Positions 15,472 through 24,193 of a DNA stretch of 29,719 nt are shown here, in pieces. Where the stretch lies: positions 1 through 29,719 of the forward strand of contig DGIT01000059.1 in the NCBI GenBank assembly GCA_002386465.1, read 5' to 3'. A program made the translations under genes and the position numbers. Source of the stretch: Burkholderiales bacterium UBA4615. Lineage in GTDB: Bacteria; Pseudomonadota; Gammaproteobacteria; Burkholderiales; Burkholderiaceae_E. How positions within the stretch are numbered: position 1 is the first letter of the stretch; each line of letters starts with the position of its first letter. The notes beneath the pieces were generated by a model. That model was not told the DNA's origin. It did no database searches and saw nothing but the letters and a program-made list of their open reading frames with translations.

Positions 15472-17571
15472 CTATTTGAGCACTTCGAACAGGTTGTGAT
15501 GGTCATCGGTCCAGGTGGCGCGACCGGCGGGCGGCGCTTGCGGCGTCAGTCCGCCTTGAGCCCGCAGCGCGTCGGCGAGACTTGGCTGAGTGGTCAATAC
15601 GATCCAGTCCGAGCGATAGGTGTGATGGCTTGCTGCAGGCTCATCCGAGATGAGGACGGCCTGCATGCCTGTCTCGTCGGCCAGCCGGCGGACCACACCC
15701 TTCAGATCGAGGTAGCGATTGGTCACATGAAAGGCCACCGCGCCCTGTTCAGCCAGGTGGCGACGATAAACCGCGAGTGCTTCGCGTGTCAGCAAATGCA
15801 CTGGAATCGAGTCGCTGGAAAATGCATCCACCGCCAGCACATCAAATCGCTGCGGGTTCTCGCGCTCAAGCATGAGTCGTGCATCACCGAGCACCTCCTG
15901 GATCTGCGCGGCCGAGTCGCTCACATAAGTGAACTGGCTGCGGGCGAGTTCAAAGACGGCAGGGTTCAGCTCGTACAGACGAAACACGTCGCCGGTACGA
16001 CCGTAGGTGGCCAGGGTGCCGATACCCACGCCGATGAGCCCGACACGCAAGGGTGTGCTGCCGCGAGCGGCCTGTTGCGCCGTAATCAGTTTTCCGATGC
16101 CCGACTCCGGACCGTAGTAGGTGGTGGGTTCGGTGCGCCGCGAGGGGTCTGTGAATTGCTCACCGTGCAGGATCTCGCCATGCAGCAGTTGTCGTCTGGC
16201 CTGAAGCGGCCCCTGACCTTCGACCGCGCGCACGCGCAAGGTGCCATAGAAGTTGCGCGACACCTCACGCATCTCGCCCCGGATCCAGCCCACATAATCG
16301 CCCAGCAGCGTTGCGCATCCCACCACCGCCAGCAGCCCGACGAGCTTGATGGCCAGATGGGGCGTGCGGCCTGTCTGTCGCGATGTGGTGGTGGCGGACA
16401 GCGTGACACCCAGGGCCGCCACGATGGTCAGTGCGATGGGCAGCTCCCAGTACCAGCTGAACAGCAGCGGCGCCGCAATGCCGACCAGCAAGCCGCCAAT
16501 CGCACCGCCCAGCGACACCATCAGGTAAAAACGGGTCAGGTGAGCGGGAGAGGGCTTGCGCGCCACCAGCTCACCATGCACGAACATGCACGTGAGAAAG
16601 AGGCCCACCGCATAGAGCGGGACCGCGTATCGAATCGGAATCAACCCGCGCTGCAGACCTGCGTCGCCGAAACGCAGGGTCAGGCCGGCGAGCATCACTG
16701 CGCAGGCGATGACTGCCAGTGGCCGCATGAGTGCCGGCCGGTACCAGCCTTCACCATCGAAACACAGAATGAAAGTGATCAGGTACAGGGCAAGCGGCAA
16801 GACCCACAAGAACGGGATGGATGCGACGTTTTGCGTGATATGAGTGGTGATGGCCAGCAGCAGAACTGACCCCAGCCCTGCCAGCAGCAGCCACATCGCC
16901 TGAGCTCCAGCCGCCGGAGGTGCGGTGGCCACCGTGCTCGCCGGCACGTCGCGTGTCGTGTGCGATGGCTGCGATGCAGGTGCTGCGTCGCGCAGTCGTG
17001 CGCCCCGCCAGGCGGCGGCGATCGCCAGCACGGCAAACGCAATATAGGCCACCGACCAGCCGATCGACTGCGTCCGGGCCTGTGCGTAAGGCTCAATCAG
17101 CGGTGGATAGGCGATCAGCGCCGTCATCGATGCCAGATTGGACAGCGCATAGAGTCGATAGACCCGAGCCGAGCTGAACTCGCGCGTGAACCAGGCCTGC
17201 ACCAGTGGCCCGGTGGTGGCCAGCATCAGATAAGGCAAACCGATCGTCAGCGTGAGCAGCCACAGGATGTCGGTGATGGGATGGCTTGCACCAGTGGGCT
17301 TGAGCGACTCCGCTGCAGTGATCGGCAGACACAGTGCGCTGGCCAGCAGCAAGGTGGTGTGGACGATCGCCTGCTTGCGCGGCGTGAGCTTGCGGATGAC
17401 GAAGTCGGAGTAGAAATAGCCGGCCAGCAGGACAACCTGGAAAAACACCATGCAGGTGGTCCAGACCGCCGCAGACCCGCCGAACCAGGGCAGGATCTGT
17501 CGGGCAATGATGGGCTGCACGAGAAAGAGCAGAAACGCGGAGAGCGCGATCGTGAGGGCATGCAGGGTCAT
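15472..17571 (-). CDS. Polytopic membrane protein fused to spermidine-synthase-like domain
   Basis: About 700 residues. The first 425 form many hydrophobic helices in two blocks joined by a polar linker near residues 195-222; the C-terminal part from RNFYGTLRV (about 440) is a cytosolic Rossmann methyltransferase-like domain with the loop GLIGVGIGTLATYGRTGD (512-529), acidic YELNP, and DVLAVDAFSSDSIPVHLLT (579-597), as in spermidine synthase. This is the fused MFS/spermidine synthase family, with unknown substrate; the aminopropyl-transferase activity is unproven. No speD lies nearby. The ATG at 17571 is used; an in-frame GTG two codons upstream (17577) is an alternative. It is between the SMUG1 and purT genes, with gaps of 36 and 9 bp. 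Confidence 0.85.
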   Translation of the reverse strand: MTLHALTIALSAFLLFLVQPIIARQILPWFGGSAAVWTTCMVFFQVVLLAGYFYSDFVIRKLTPRKQAIVHTTLLLASALCLPITAAESLKPTGASHPITDILWLLTLTIGLPYLMLATTGPLVQAWFTREFSSARVYRLYALSNLASMTALIAYPPLIEPYAQARTQSIGWSVAYIAFAVLAIAAAWRGARLRDAAPASQPSHTTRDVPASTVATAPPAAGAQAMWLLLAGLGSVLLLAITTHITQNVASIPFLWVLPLALYLITFILCFDGEGWYRPALMRPLAVIACAVMLAGLTLRFGDAGLQRGLIPIRYAVPLYAVGLFLTCMFVHGELVARKPSPAHLTRFYLMVSLGGAIGGLLVGIAAPLLFSWYWELPIALTIVAALGVTLSATTTSRQTGRTPHLAIKLVGLLAVVGCATLLGDYVGWIRGEMREVSRNFYGTLRVRAVEGQGPLQARRQLLHGEILHGEQFTDPSRRTEPTTYYGPESGIGKLITAQQAARGSTPLRVGLIGVGIGTLATYGRTGDVFRLYELNPAVFELARSQFTYVSDSAAQIQEVLGDARLMLERENPQRFDVLAVDAFSSDSIPVHLLTREALAVYRRHLAEQGAVAFHVTNRYLDLKGVVRRLADETGMQAVLISDEPAASHHTYRSDWIVLTTQPSLADALRAQGGLTPQAPPAGRATWTDDHHNLFEVLK

Positions 17572-17607
17572 CGGCACAGTGCCTGTAGGTGAAGCAGCAT
17601 GAGGAAA

Positions 17608-18387
17608 TCAGCCCAGTCCGAGTGCTGCGAATTGCTGATCGACCGCCTGGGCCCAACCGCGATTGGCGGCCGGGCTGGCTGGACTGGGATGCAGAATCTG
17701 ACCGATACGCAGTGCATCGCGAACGGTCTGCTCAATGGGCGCGCCCGTGTTGGTCTGGGCCATCACGGCGCGCAGGCGTTGCTCGGCAAACCCGCCAATG
17801 CCAATCGCCCATTGCGGTGCAAGTAGAGACAGCGCCTGGGCGAGATGGCGATCGCAGGCCTGTTGCACGGGTGCGAATTCTGCCGCAGGCAATTGCACCG
17901 GCGTGCGGTTGCGCCCCGACGCCTCGAGCCAGACCAGCGGGCAGTAGTTCAGCACGAAACACTGTTCGAAGAATTGCTCGGCGCTGCCCCAGCGCGCGGC
18001 GGCCCATCCCCACAAACGCCTTCCGCTCACTTCGGAGCGCTGACAGGCAAAGCCCTCAATCCTGCGTTTGGGGTGCATGCTGGCTGGCGTGTGCACAGGG
18101 GCTTCAATGCCCATCCAGTCGCGTACCGCATTGATTTCGCCAAAGGGCACGCCGGTCTGCATCATCCCGAACGGCCCCGGGTTCATGCCCAGCAGAATGA
18201 TGCGCCTGGGACCGTTACCGTAGCGGCGCACATAGGCTTCAAATGGCTGCCAGGCATAGACGTGCGGGTCATAGACCTGCACCACAGGGTCGGCAAAGCG
18301 CAGTCTGCCCAGCGATGCGGAGAGCTCGCGTGCAGCCCGCAGGAGGCCATCGGCCACTTGGCCTGTGGCAGCGGATGAATCAGACAT
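17608..18387 (-). CDS. SMUG1-type single-strand-selective uracil-DNA glycosylase
   Basis: The 259-residue protein has both family-3 uracil-DNA glycosylase motifs: GMNPGPFGMMQTGVPFGE (residues 67-84, with catalytic-site Asn69) and HPSPASPAANRGW (233-245, with His233). Between them VRDWMGI, SEVSGRRLWGW, NYCPLVWLE, SGRNRTPVQLPA and GFAEQRLRA follow the order and wording of animal SMUG1 closely. The enzyme removes uracil and oxidised pyrimidines such as 5-hydroxymethyluracil from DNA, leaving an abasic site for base-excision repair. Start at the ATG at 18387. It is the first gene of the minus-strand run with the membrane protein and purT, and divergent from the cupin gene across 101 bp. Length is normal and no motif is damaged. 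Confidence 0.92.
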   Translation of the reverse strand: MSDSSAATGQVADGLLRAARELSASLGRLRFADPVVQVYDPHVYAWQPFEAYVRRYGNGPRRIILLGMNPGPFGMMQTGVPFGEINAVRDWMGIEAPVHTPASMHPKRRIEGFACQRSEVSGRRLWGWAAARWGSAEQFFEQCFVLNYCPLVWLEASGRNRTPVQLPAAEFAPVQQACDRHLAQALSLLAPQWAIGIGGFAEQRLRAVMAQTNTGAPIEQTVRDALRIGQILHPSPASPAANRGWAQAVDQQFAALGLG

Positions 18388-18488
18388 AGCTGATATCGTA
18401 ACAATTCACCTGCGAACCGCTGCAGCAGCCCCGATGGCGAAGTGCGGTAACCTGCGGCCTGTACTGACTTCGTCCATGCAGCATCGCC

Positions 18489-19025
18489 ATGAACAAGCCC
18501 ACCGAGTTGCCGTTTCGCGCTGAAGACCGCACGCCTTACCTGGGCCAGCAGCCCTGGGGCATGTCGCCCGACATGGTGATTCCGGATGTCCTTGAGCATG
18601 ACGAGAGGATGTGGGTGCCACTGGGGCCCGGACTGTGGTCGCGTCCACTTCATCTGAACACGACCCAGGGCTATTACGTGCACATGCTCAAGGTGCGGCG
18701 TTCGGGTCTGCTGCAGCGCCACCGTCATTCGGGCCATGTGCACGCCTGGGTGATTCGCGGCAAATGGCATTACCTCGAGCACGACTGGGTGGCCGAAGAG
18801 GGTAGCTACATCTACGAGCCGCCGGGTGAGACCCACACGCTGGTGGTTCCTGAGGACTGTCAGGACATGGTGACCCTGTTCACCGTGCACGGTGCTCTGA
18901 TTTACGTCGACCCTCACGGCCAGGCCGTGGGCTACGACGACGTATTCACCCGCATTGAAAAATACCGTGCGCATTTCGAATCGGTTGGCCTGGGGGCCGA
19001 CTACATCAAGCGCTTCATGCGCTGA
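18489..19025 (+). CDS. 2,4'-dihydroxyacetophenone dioxygenase-like cupin
   Basis: A 178-residue single cupin. Metal-ligand candidates are H78 and H80 in LLQRHRHSGHVHAWVIRG, an acidic residue in WHYLEHDWVAEEGSY (E97 or E104), and H116 in PPGETHTLVV. The wording matches the 2,4'-dihydroxyacetophenone dioxygenase family, iron enzymes that cleave the aliphatic carbon-carbon bond of hydroxyacetophenones to a benzoate and formate. The true substrate here is open, since many relatives are annotated only by homology. It starts at the ATG at 18489 with no clear ribosome site and is followed 71 bp later by a Gfo/Idh oxidoreductase on the same strand. No signal peptide; cytoplasmic. Confidence 0.85.
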   Translation: MNKPTELPFRAEDRTPYLGQQPWGMSPDMVIPDVLEHDERMWVPLGPGLWSRPLHLNTTQGYYVHMLKVRRSGLLQRHRHSGHVHAWVIRGKWHYLEHDWVAEEGSYIYEPPGETHTLVVPEDCQDMVTLFTVHGALIYVDPHGQAVGYDDVFTRIEKYRAHFESVGLGADYIKRFMR

Positions 19026-19096
19026 CCCGGTGGGGCCGCGCGATGACTTGCGGCCCGTGTTGATGCGGATGGTTCCGGCGCGGTGCGGGTAAGCCA

Positions 19097-20065
19097 ATGA
19101 AGTCATTCGGAATGGCTGTGATCGGCCTGGGGGTCGTCGGGCGGCGTATGCTGGAACAGGCACAGGTCAGCCGCGGGGTGCGGATCGTGTCGGCCTGGGA
19201 TCTGTCTGCTGGCGTGCGACAGGCTGCTGTGGCCGATTTCCCGGGCCTCCCCATGGCACAAAGTGCAGCCGACGCCATCGAGCGTCTGGATGTCGATGTC
19301 GTGTACGTGGCGGTACCGCCCCTTGCCCATGCGACCTATGTCCGGGCCGCAGTGGCTGCGGGCAAGGCGGTCTTCTGTGAGAAGCCCCTGGGCGTGGATC
19401 TGGCCGACAGCCGTGCACTGGTTGAGGAAGTGGCGCGAAGCGGCGTGGCGCAGGCCGTCAATTTCGTGTTCGCCTCGTCAGCGGCGGTCGATGCCCTGGC
19501 GCGCGCGGTGCGCGATCCGGCCTTTGGCCTGCGAGCGGTCGAGATCCGCACGCACTTTCAGGTCTGGCCGCGCGCCTGGCAGGCAGGCGCGGCCTGGCTT
19601 CAAAGGTCAGACCAGGGCGGATTCACGCGCGAAGTGTTATCGCACTTCATCTATCTGCTGCATCGTGTATTGGGCCCTATGAAGCATCATGGTGCCTGCG
19701 CCAGTGGACCGTCGCCTGAACTCGCTGAAACGGCACTCGTCGCCAGCTTGTCATCGGCTGGTGTGCCGGTGAGCATCGTGGGCGCGGTGGGCGGGCAGCC
19801 GCCCGACCTGATTGAAGCGCGCTTCATTGGGGCTACACAGACACTGCGGCTGAGCGACTGGTATCGCCTGGAGGCATTCGGCCCGCAATGCCCTGCAGGC
19901 GAGGTTGTGCCGGGTTTACCCGACGACCCGCGGCAAGCCACCTATCAGCGTCAGCTTGATCAGTTGAACGCGATGTTGAACGGCGAGCCCCATTCGCTGC
20001 CCAGCTTTGCAGATGCGCTGGCGGTCCAGACTCACATTGAAACCCTGTTGTCTTCCCGGATCTGA
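19097..20065 (+). CDS. Gfo/Idh/MocA family NAD(P)-dependent oxidoreductase
   Basis: A 322-residue oxidoreductase. The N-terminal Rossmann fold starts at once with AVIGLGVVGRRMLEQA (residues 7-22), followed by DVVYVAVPPLAHATYV and the family hallmark FCEKPLGVDLADSR with the lysine of the EKP motif. The C-terminal half forms the substrate-binding sheet (QGGFTREVLSHFIYLLHRVL holds a conserved histidine). These enzymes oxidise or reduce sugars, inositols and other small hydroxyl compounds. The ATG at 19097 sits where the Rossmann strand begins; the ribosome site is weak. It stops two bases before the next gene's ATG, so the pair is surely cotranscribed. Substrate unknown. Confidence 0.88.
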   Translation: MKSFGMAVIGLGVVGRRMLEQAQVSRGVRIVSAWDLSAGVRQAAVADFPGLPMAQSAADAIERLDVDVVYVAVPPLAHATYVRAAVAAGKAVFCEKPLGVDLADSRALVEEVARSGVAQAVNFVFASSAAVDALARAVRDPAFGLRAVEIRTHFQVWPRAWQAGAAWLQRSDQGGFTREVLSHFIYLLHRVLGPMKHHGACASGPSPELAETALVASLSSAGVPVSIVGAVGGQPPDLIEARFIGATQTLRLSDWYRLEAFGPQCPAGEVVPGLPDDPRQATYQRQLDQLNAMLNGEPHSLPSFADALAVQTHIETLLSSRI

Positions 20066-20067
20066 AC

Positions 20068-21072
20068 ATGCCCATTCCTTCTTCCATGCGCGGTATCGAA
20101 CACGGTGCCGGTGGCGGCCCTGAAGTGCTGCATGTCGCGCCGCGCGAAGTGCCGGAGCTTGGCGCCGGCGAAGTGCTGATCGAAGTGGTCGCAGCGGGCG
20201 TCAATCGGCCTGATTGCATTCAGCGCAGCGGCCGCTATCCGCCGCCCAAGGACGCCTCCCCGCATCTCGGCCTCGAGGTCTCCGGGCGGATTGCCGTAGT
20301 AGGGCAGGGCGTGACCGATTGGAAGGTCGGGGACGCTGTGTGTGCCCTGACAAATGGCGGCGGCTATGCGGAATACGTGACTGCGCCTGAAGGGCAGGTG
20401 CTGCCTGTGCCGCAAGGCCTGACTCTGTTGCAGGCGGCTGCGCTGCCCGAAACCTATTTCACGGTCTGGGCCAATCTGATCGAGGGCGGGCGGCTGGCCA
20501 AGGGCGATGTGGTGCTGATCCACGGCGGCTCATCGGGCATCGGCATGACAGCCATCCAGATGGCCAAGGCCTGGGGCGCGACCGTGTACTGCACCGTGGG
20601 CAATGCCGAAAAAGCACAGGCCTGCCGAGCCGTGGGTGCCGATGCGGCGATCGACTACCGGCGCCAGGACTTCGTGCAGGAAACCATGCGCCTGAGCGGC
20701 AGCCGCGGGGTCGACCTGATCCTGGACATGGTGGGCGGGCCCTACATCGAAAAAAACATCAAGCTGCTGGCTGTGGAGGGCCGACTCGTTCAGATCGCTT
20801 TCCTGCAGCCTTCGCGGGTCGAGATCGATCTCATGCCGATCATGACCAAACGTCTGACCTTCACGGGCTCCACCATGCGCCCGCGCTCGGCTGCCAACAA
20901 GGCTGCGATTGCTCAGAATTTGCGCACGCATATCTGGCCGCTTCTTGAACAGGGCAAGCTGCTGCCATCAATCTTTAAGGTGTTTCCGTTGGAGCAGGCC
21001 GCTCAGGCGCATGCGCTCATGGAAAGCTCCGAGCACATCGGCAAGATCATGCTGGCGGTCAAACCGGCCTGA
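20068..21072 (+). CDS. NAD(P)H:quinone oxidoreductase (zinc-free MDR, PIG3-like)
   Basis: A 334-residue medium-chain reductase without the zinc-binding cysteines of alcohol dehydrogenases. Seen are PEVLHVAPREVPELGAGEVLIEV, the AAGVNRPDCIQRSGRYPPP segment typical of the PIG3/TP53I3 quinone-reductase group, PHLGLEVSGRI, AALPETYFTVWANL, the NADPH-binding GDVVLIHGGSSGIGMTAIQMAKA, and GVDLILDMVGGPYI. The enzyme reduces quinones or enones with NADPH and has a one- or two-electron mechanism depending on the member. The start at 20068 is two bases after the upstream stop; an in-frame ATG at 20086 (MRGIEHGAGG) would match typical family starts and cannot be excluded. It converges with rodA across 21 bp. 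Confidence 0.88.
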   Translation: MPIPSSMRGIEHGAGGGPEVLHVAPREVPELGAGEVLIEVVAAGVNRPDCIQRSGRYPPPKDASPHLGLEVSGRIAVVGQGVTDWKVGDAVCALTNGGGYAEYVTAPEGQVLPVPQGLTLLQAAALPETYFTVWANLIEGGRLAKGDVVLIHGGSSGIGMTAIQMAKAWGATVYCTVGNAEKAQACRAVGADAAIDYRRQDFVQETMRLSGSRGVDLILDMVGGPYIEKNIKLLAVEGRLVQIAFLQPSRVEIDLMPIMTKRLTFTGSTMRPRSAANKAAIAQNLRTHIWPLLEQGKLLPSIFKVFPLEQAAQAHALMESSEHIGKIMLAVKPA

Positions 21073-21093
21073 CCGCACCCTGCTGACCGGGTG

Positions 21094-22224
21094 TCAGCCC
21101 TGCACGAGCGTGCGATGCCGCTGGATGCTCATGAGCATCCCGGCGCCCAGTCCCAGAGTGACCATGGCCGTGCCCCCATAGGACATCCAGGGCAGTGGCA
21201 CACCCACCACCGGGAGGATGCCGATGACCATGCCGATGTTCACGAAGCAATACGTGAAGAAGCTGAGTGTGATTGAACCTGCGAGCAGTCGACCGAAAGT
21301 GGAGGCGCCGGTGGCAGCAATGGTCAGGCCGCGCAAAATGATTGCCAGATACAGCAACATCAGAATACCTACTCCAAAGAGCCCGAATTCCTCGGCATAG
21401 ACTGCGAGGATGAAATCGGTGGTGCGCTCGGGGATGAATTCCAGGTGGGTTTGCGTACCCTGCATCCATCCCTTGCCGAAGAAGCCTCCTGAGCCCACGG
21501 CAATGATTGACTGGATGATGTGAAAGCCCTTGCCCAGCGGGTCGGCGGTGGGGTCGATCAAGGTGAGGACACGCTGGCGCTGATAGTCGTGCATCGACAC
21601 CCAGAGCAGCGGCATGGCGGCCACACCTGCCACCGCCAGACCCATCATGATCTTCCAGCTTAGGCCAGCAAAGAAAATCACGTAGACGCCGGCAGCCAAG
21701 ACCAGAATCGATGTGCCCAGATCGGGCTGCTTTGCGATCAGTCCAACCGGGATGATCAGGATGAGCGCTGCGATCAGGAAGTCGAACCAGCGCAGCACGC
21801 CTTCGCGTTGCTGGAAGTACCAGGCGAGCATCAGGGGCGTGGCAATTTTCAGCACCTCGGAGGGCTGGATCCGGGTAAACCCGATGTTGAGCCAGCGCTG
21901 CGCACCTTTGTTGGTGATGCCGAACAGGGCCACCGCAATCAGCAGCGCCACACCCACCGCATACAGCGGCACGGCAATACGCATCAGCAAATTCGGTGGC
22001 ACCAGTGCCGCGATCCACATGACCGCGATCGCCGCCAGCAGATTGCGGACATGGCCTTCAAACCGGCCGGGAAAATCGAACCCTGCAGAGTATTGAATGG
22101 CGATGCTGATCAGCATGACCAGCGCCGTGGCGGTGAGCAGTGCGCGGTCGAACACCAGCACATACGGGCGGATCAGCTCGAGTGGCGTGCGCCGCTCGAA
22201 GGTACGAGGGCCGAGCGCGCTCAA
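21094..22224 (-). CDS. rodA: Rod shape-determining peptidoglycan polymerase RodA
   Basis: A 376-residue SEDS protein with about ten membrane helices that polymerises glycan strands for side-wall growth with PBP2. Diagnostic segments are TRIQPSEVLKIATPLMLAWYF, LIAKQPDLGTSILVLAAG, VGSGGFFGKGWMQGTQTHLEFIPE and TDFILAVYAEEFGLFGVG, and the C-terminal GVPLPWMSYGGTAMVTLG. The frame opens with TTG at 22224 (minus strand TTGA overlapping the stop of mrdA), giving MSALGPRTFERRTPLELIRP ahead of the first helix; no ATG precedes that helix, so a TTG start by translational coupling is the best reading, with GTG at 22161 as alternative. It is the last gene of the mre cluster and is also called mrdB. Confidence 0.94.
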   Translation of the reverse strand: MSALGPRTFERRTPLELIRPYVLVFDRALLTATALVMLISIAIQYSAGFDFPGRFEGHVRNLLAAIAVMWIAALVPPNLLMRIAVPLYAVGVALLIAVALFGITNKGAQRWLNIGFTRIQPSEVLKIATPLMLAWYFQQREGVLRWFDFLIAALILIIPVGLIAKQPDLGTSILVLAAGVYVIFFAGLSWKIMMGLAVAGVAAMPLLWVSMHDYQRQRVLTLIDPTADPLGKGFHIIQSIIAVGSGGFFGKGWMQGTQTHLEFIPERTTDFILAVYAEEFGLFGVGILMLLYLAIILRGLTIAATGASTFGRLLAGSITLSFFTYCFVNIGMVIGILPVVGVPLPWMSYGGTAMVTLGLGAGMLMSIQRHRTLVQG

Positions 22225-24179
22225 TTGCGTCCCGCAGGGGCGGCCGGGCCGCTGACGGGTTCAGGTTCCATGTCGACCGGAACATCACGCATTTCCGATT
22301 CGTCGAGTTCGGCCACGCCGGGCAGTGGCTTGGCCGAGTTCTTGGGTACCTTACCCAGCAGCACATAGTCGAACACCTTGCGGGCAATCGGGGCTGCTGC
22401 CTGCGCGCCGAAGCCCCCGTTTTCGACGATCAGCGCCAGCGCAACCTTCGGGTTGTCCACCGGTGCGAACGCCATGAACAGTGAGTGATCGCGAAAGCGC
22501 TCGGCAATGCGCCGTGCGTCATAGCGTTCGTTCTGTTTGATCCCGATGACCTGGGCGGTTCCGGTCTTGCCTGCTGCGACATATTCAGCGCCTGCAAAGG
22601 CTACGCGGCCGGTCCCCGTGCGATTGACTTCAACCATGCCTTGCTTGACCAGCGCGAGGTACTCCGGCTTCAGGGCAATGGTGTAGCTTTGGTCGGGAAC
22701 CGTTGGTGTTCGGGTGCCTGTCACCGGGTCGTGCACCTGCTTGACCACATGCGGTTTCATGACCCGCCCACCGTTGGCCAGGATGGCGGTGGCATGCGCC
22801 AACTGCAGCATCGTGAACGTGTTGTAGCCCTGCCCGATACCGATCGAGGGCGTTTCGCCAGGCAGCCACTTCTGCTTGTAGCGGCGCATTTTCCACTCGG
22901 AGGAGGGCAGGATGCCGGCGGACTCGCCGGTCAGATCGATCCCGGTCAGTTGGCCGAAGCCCCAGGGCTTCATGAAGTCGTGAATCTTGTCGACGCCCAT
23001 GTCATAGGCTGCGCCGTAGTAATAGGTATCAGACGAGACGACGATCGATTTTTTCAGATCCACCGCACCATTGCCGCGCGGGTTTGAATCGCGAAAGCGA
23101 TGCCCTCCAAGCATGAAATAGCCAGGGTCCATGATCGTGGCGTGAGGGCTGCGAGTGCCGGACTCCAGGACTGCAAGCGCCATGAACGGCTTGTAGGTCG
23201 AGCCGGGCGGGTACGTGCCACGCAGCGGCCGATTGAGCAGCGGCTTGTCCGGGTCATCGTTCAGTGACTGCCAGGTCTGCGGGTCGATGCCGTCGATGAA
23301 TAGGTTCGGATCGAATGTCGGCGAAGAGACAAACGCGAGTACGTCACCGGTTGCAGGTTCGATGGCGACCAACGCCCCCTTGCGTTTGCCGTACCACTCC
23401 TCGACCAGGCGCTGCAAGCGCACGTCGATCGACAACATCAGGTTATTTCCGGCCCGCGCGGGGCTGCGCGAGAGTGAACGCACGGCCCGCCCGCCCGCCG
23501 AGACCTCCACTTCATCGAATCCGGTCTGACCGCGCAAGGCGTTCTCGTAGCTGAGCTCCACACCGACCTTGCCCATGTGAGTGCTGCCCGCGTACTGCGA
23601 GGCCAGGCCGTTGTCCTCGAACTTCTTTTTGTCCTCCGGCGAAATGCGGCCGATGTAGCCGATCACATGTGACGCGGTTTCGCCCAGCGGGTAATTGCGA
23701 AACAGCCGGGCGCGCACTTCCACACCGGGCAGCCGGAACCGCTGCGCTGCGATGCGCGCCACTTCCTCATCGGTCAGGCGGGTTTTGAGAGGCAGCCATT
23801 CGGCATTGCGGGTGTCGTCCTGCAGCCGCTTGAAGCGCCGTCGGTCGCGCGGCGCAATCTCGATCAGCTTGGCCAGCTCATCGATGGTGCGCTCAAGGTT
23901 GTCGATCTGGCGGGGCGACAGCTCAAGGGTATAGGCCGATACATTTTCGGCCAGCAGAATCCCGTTGCGATCGTAGATCATGCCGCGCGCCGGCGGCACG
24001 GGCACCACCGCGATGCGGTTGTCCTCAGCCTGCGCCTGGAACTGTTCGTGCTGATAGACCTGCAACCAGATCAGCCGCGCGGCCAGCACACCGAATAGCA
24101 GCGCCACCCCAATGGCAGCGAACGCCAGCCGCCATCTCAGGCGTCGGATTTCCTGTTCCGGGTTGCCGATTTCAAGCAT
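22221..24179 (-). CDS. mrdA: Peptidoglycan transpeptidase PBP2
   Basis: A 652-residue class B penicillin-binding protein. One membrane helix lies at residues 18-40, then the pedestal domain (PARGMIYDRNGILLAEN at 63-79) and the transpeptidase domain with the three active-site motifs: S327-T-Y-K330, S382-S-D384 and K538-T-G540. It cross-links the glycan made by RodA along the lateral wall. The C-terminus ends in an acidic, proline-rich tail (about 40 residues after RKVFDYVLLGK). The ATG at 24179 is 14 bp after mreD and its stop overlaps the rodA start, so the two are coupled. All catalytic motifs are intact. Confidence 0.96.
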   Translation of the reverse strand: MLEIGNPEQEIRRLRWRLAFAAIGVALLFGVLAARLIWLQVYQHEQFQAQAEDNRIAVVPVPPARGMIYDRNGILLAENVSAYTLELSPRQIDNLERTIDELAKLIEIAPRDRRRFKRLQDDTRNAEWLPLKTRLTDEEVARIAAQRFRLPGVEVRARLFRNYPLGETASHVIGYIGRISPEDKKKFEDNGLASQYAGSTHMGKVGVELSYENALRGQTGFDEVEVSAGGRAVRSLSRSPARAGNNLMLSIDVRLQRLVEEWYGKRKGALVAIEPATGDVLAFVSSPTFDPNLFIDGIDPQTWQSLNDDPDKPLLNRPLRGTYPPGSTYKPFMALAVLESGTRSPHATIMDPGYFMLGGHRFRDSNPRGNGAVDLKKSIVVSSDTYYYGAAYDMGVDKIHDFMKPWGFGQLTGIDLTGESAGILPSSEWKMRRYKQKWLPGETPSIGIGQGYNTFTMLQLAHATAILANGGRVMKPHVVKQVHDPVTGTRTPTVPDQSYTIALKPEYLALVKQGMVEVNRTGTGRVAFAGAEYVAAGKTGTAQVIGIKQNERYDARRIAERFRDHSLFMAFAPVDNPKVALALIVENGGFGAQAAAPIARKVFDYVLLGKVPKNSAKPLPGVAELDESEMRDVPVDMEPEPVSGPAAPAGRN

Positions 24180-24193
24180 GCTTCACGCTGGTG

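Noticed and set aside
15496..16869. Long plus-strand open frame opposite the membrane/spermidine-synthase-like gene
   Set aside because: Its glutamine/arginine-rich translation resembles no protein and lies wholly within a well-supported gene.
17573..17583. GGCAC-A-GTGCC dyad upstream of the membrane protein gene
   Set aside because: It is short and overlaps the start region of a gene inside a probable operon; chance is likely in GC-rich DNA.
18183..19163. Minus-strand open frame covering the cupin gene
   Set aside because: It runs through both the SMUG1 start and the cupin gene in other frames and lacks any recognisable domain.
21073..21093. CACCC-N8-GGGTG hairpin between the quinone reductase and rodA as a terminator
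   Set aside because: The stem is only five pairs, has no T-tract on either strand and partly enters rodA.
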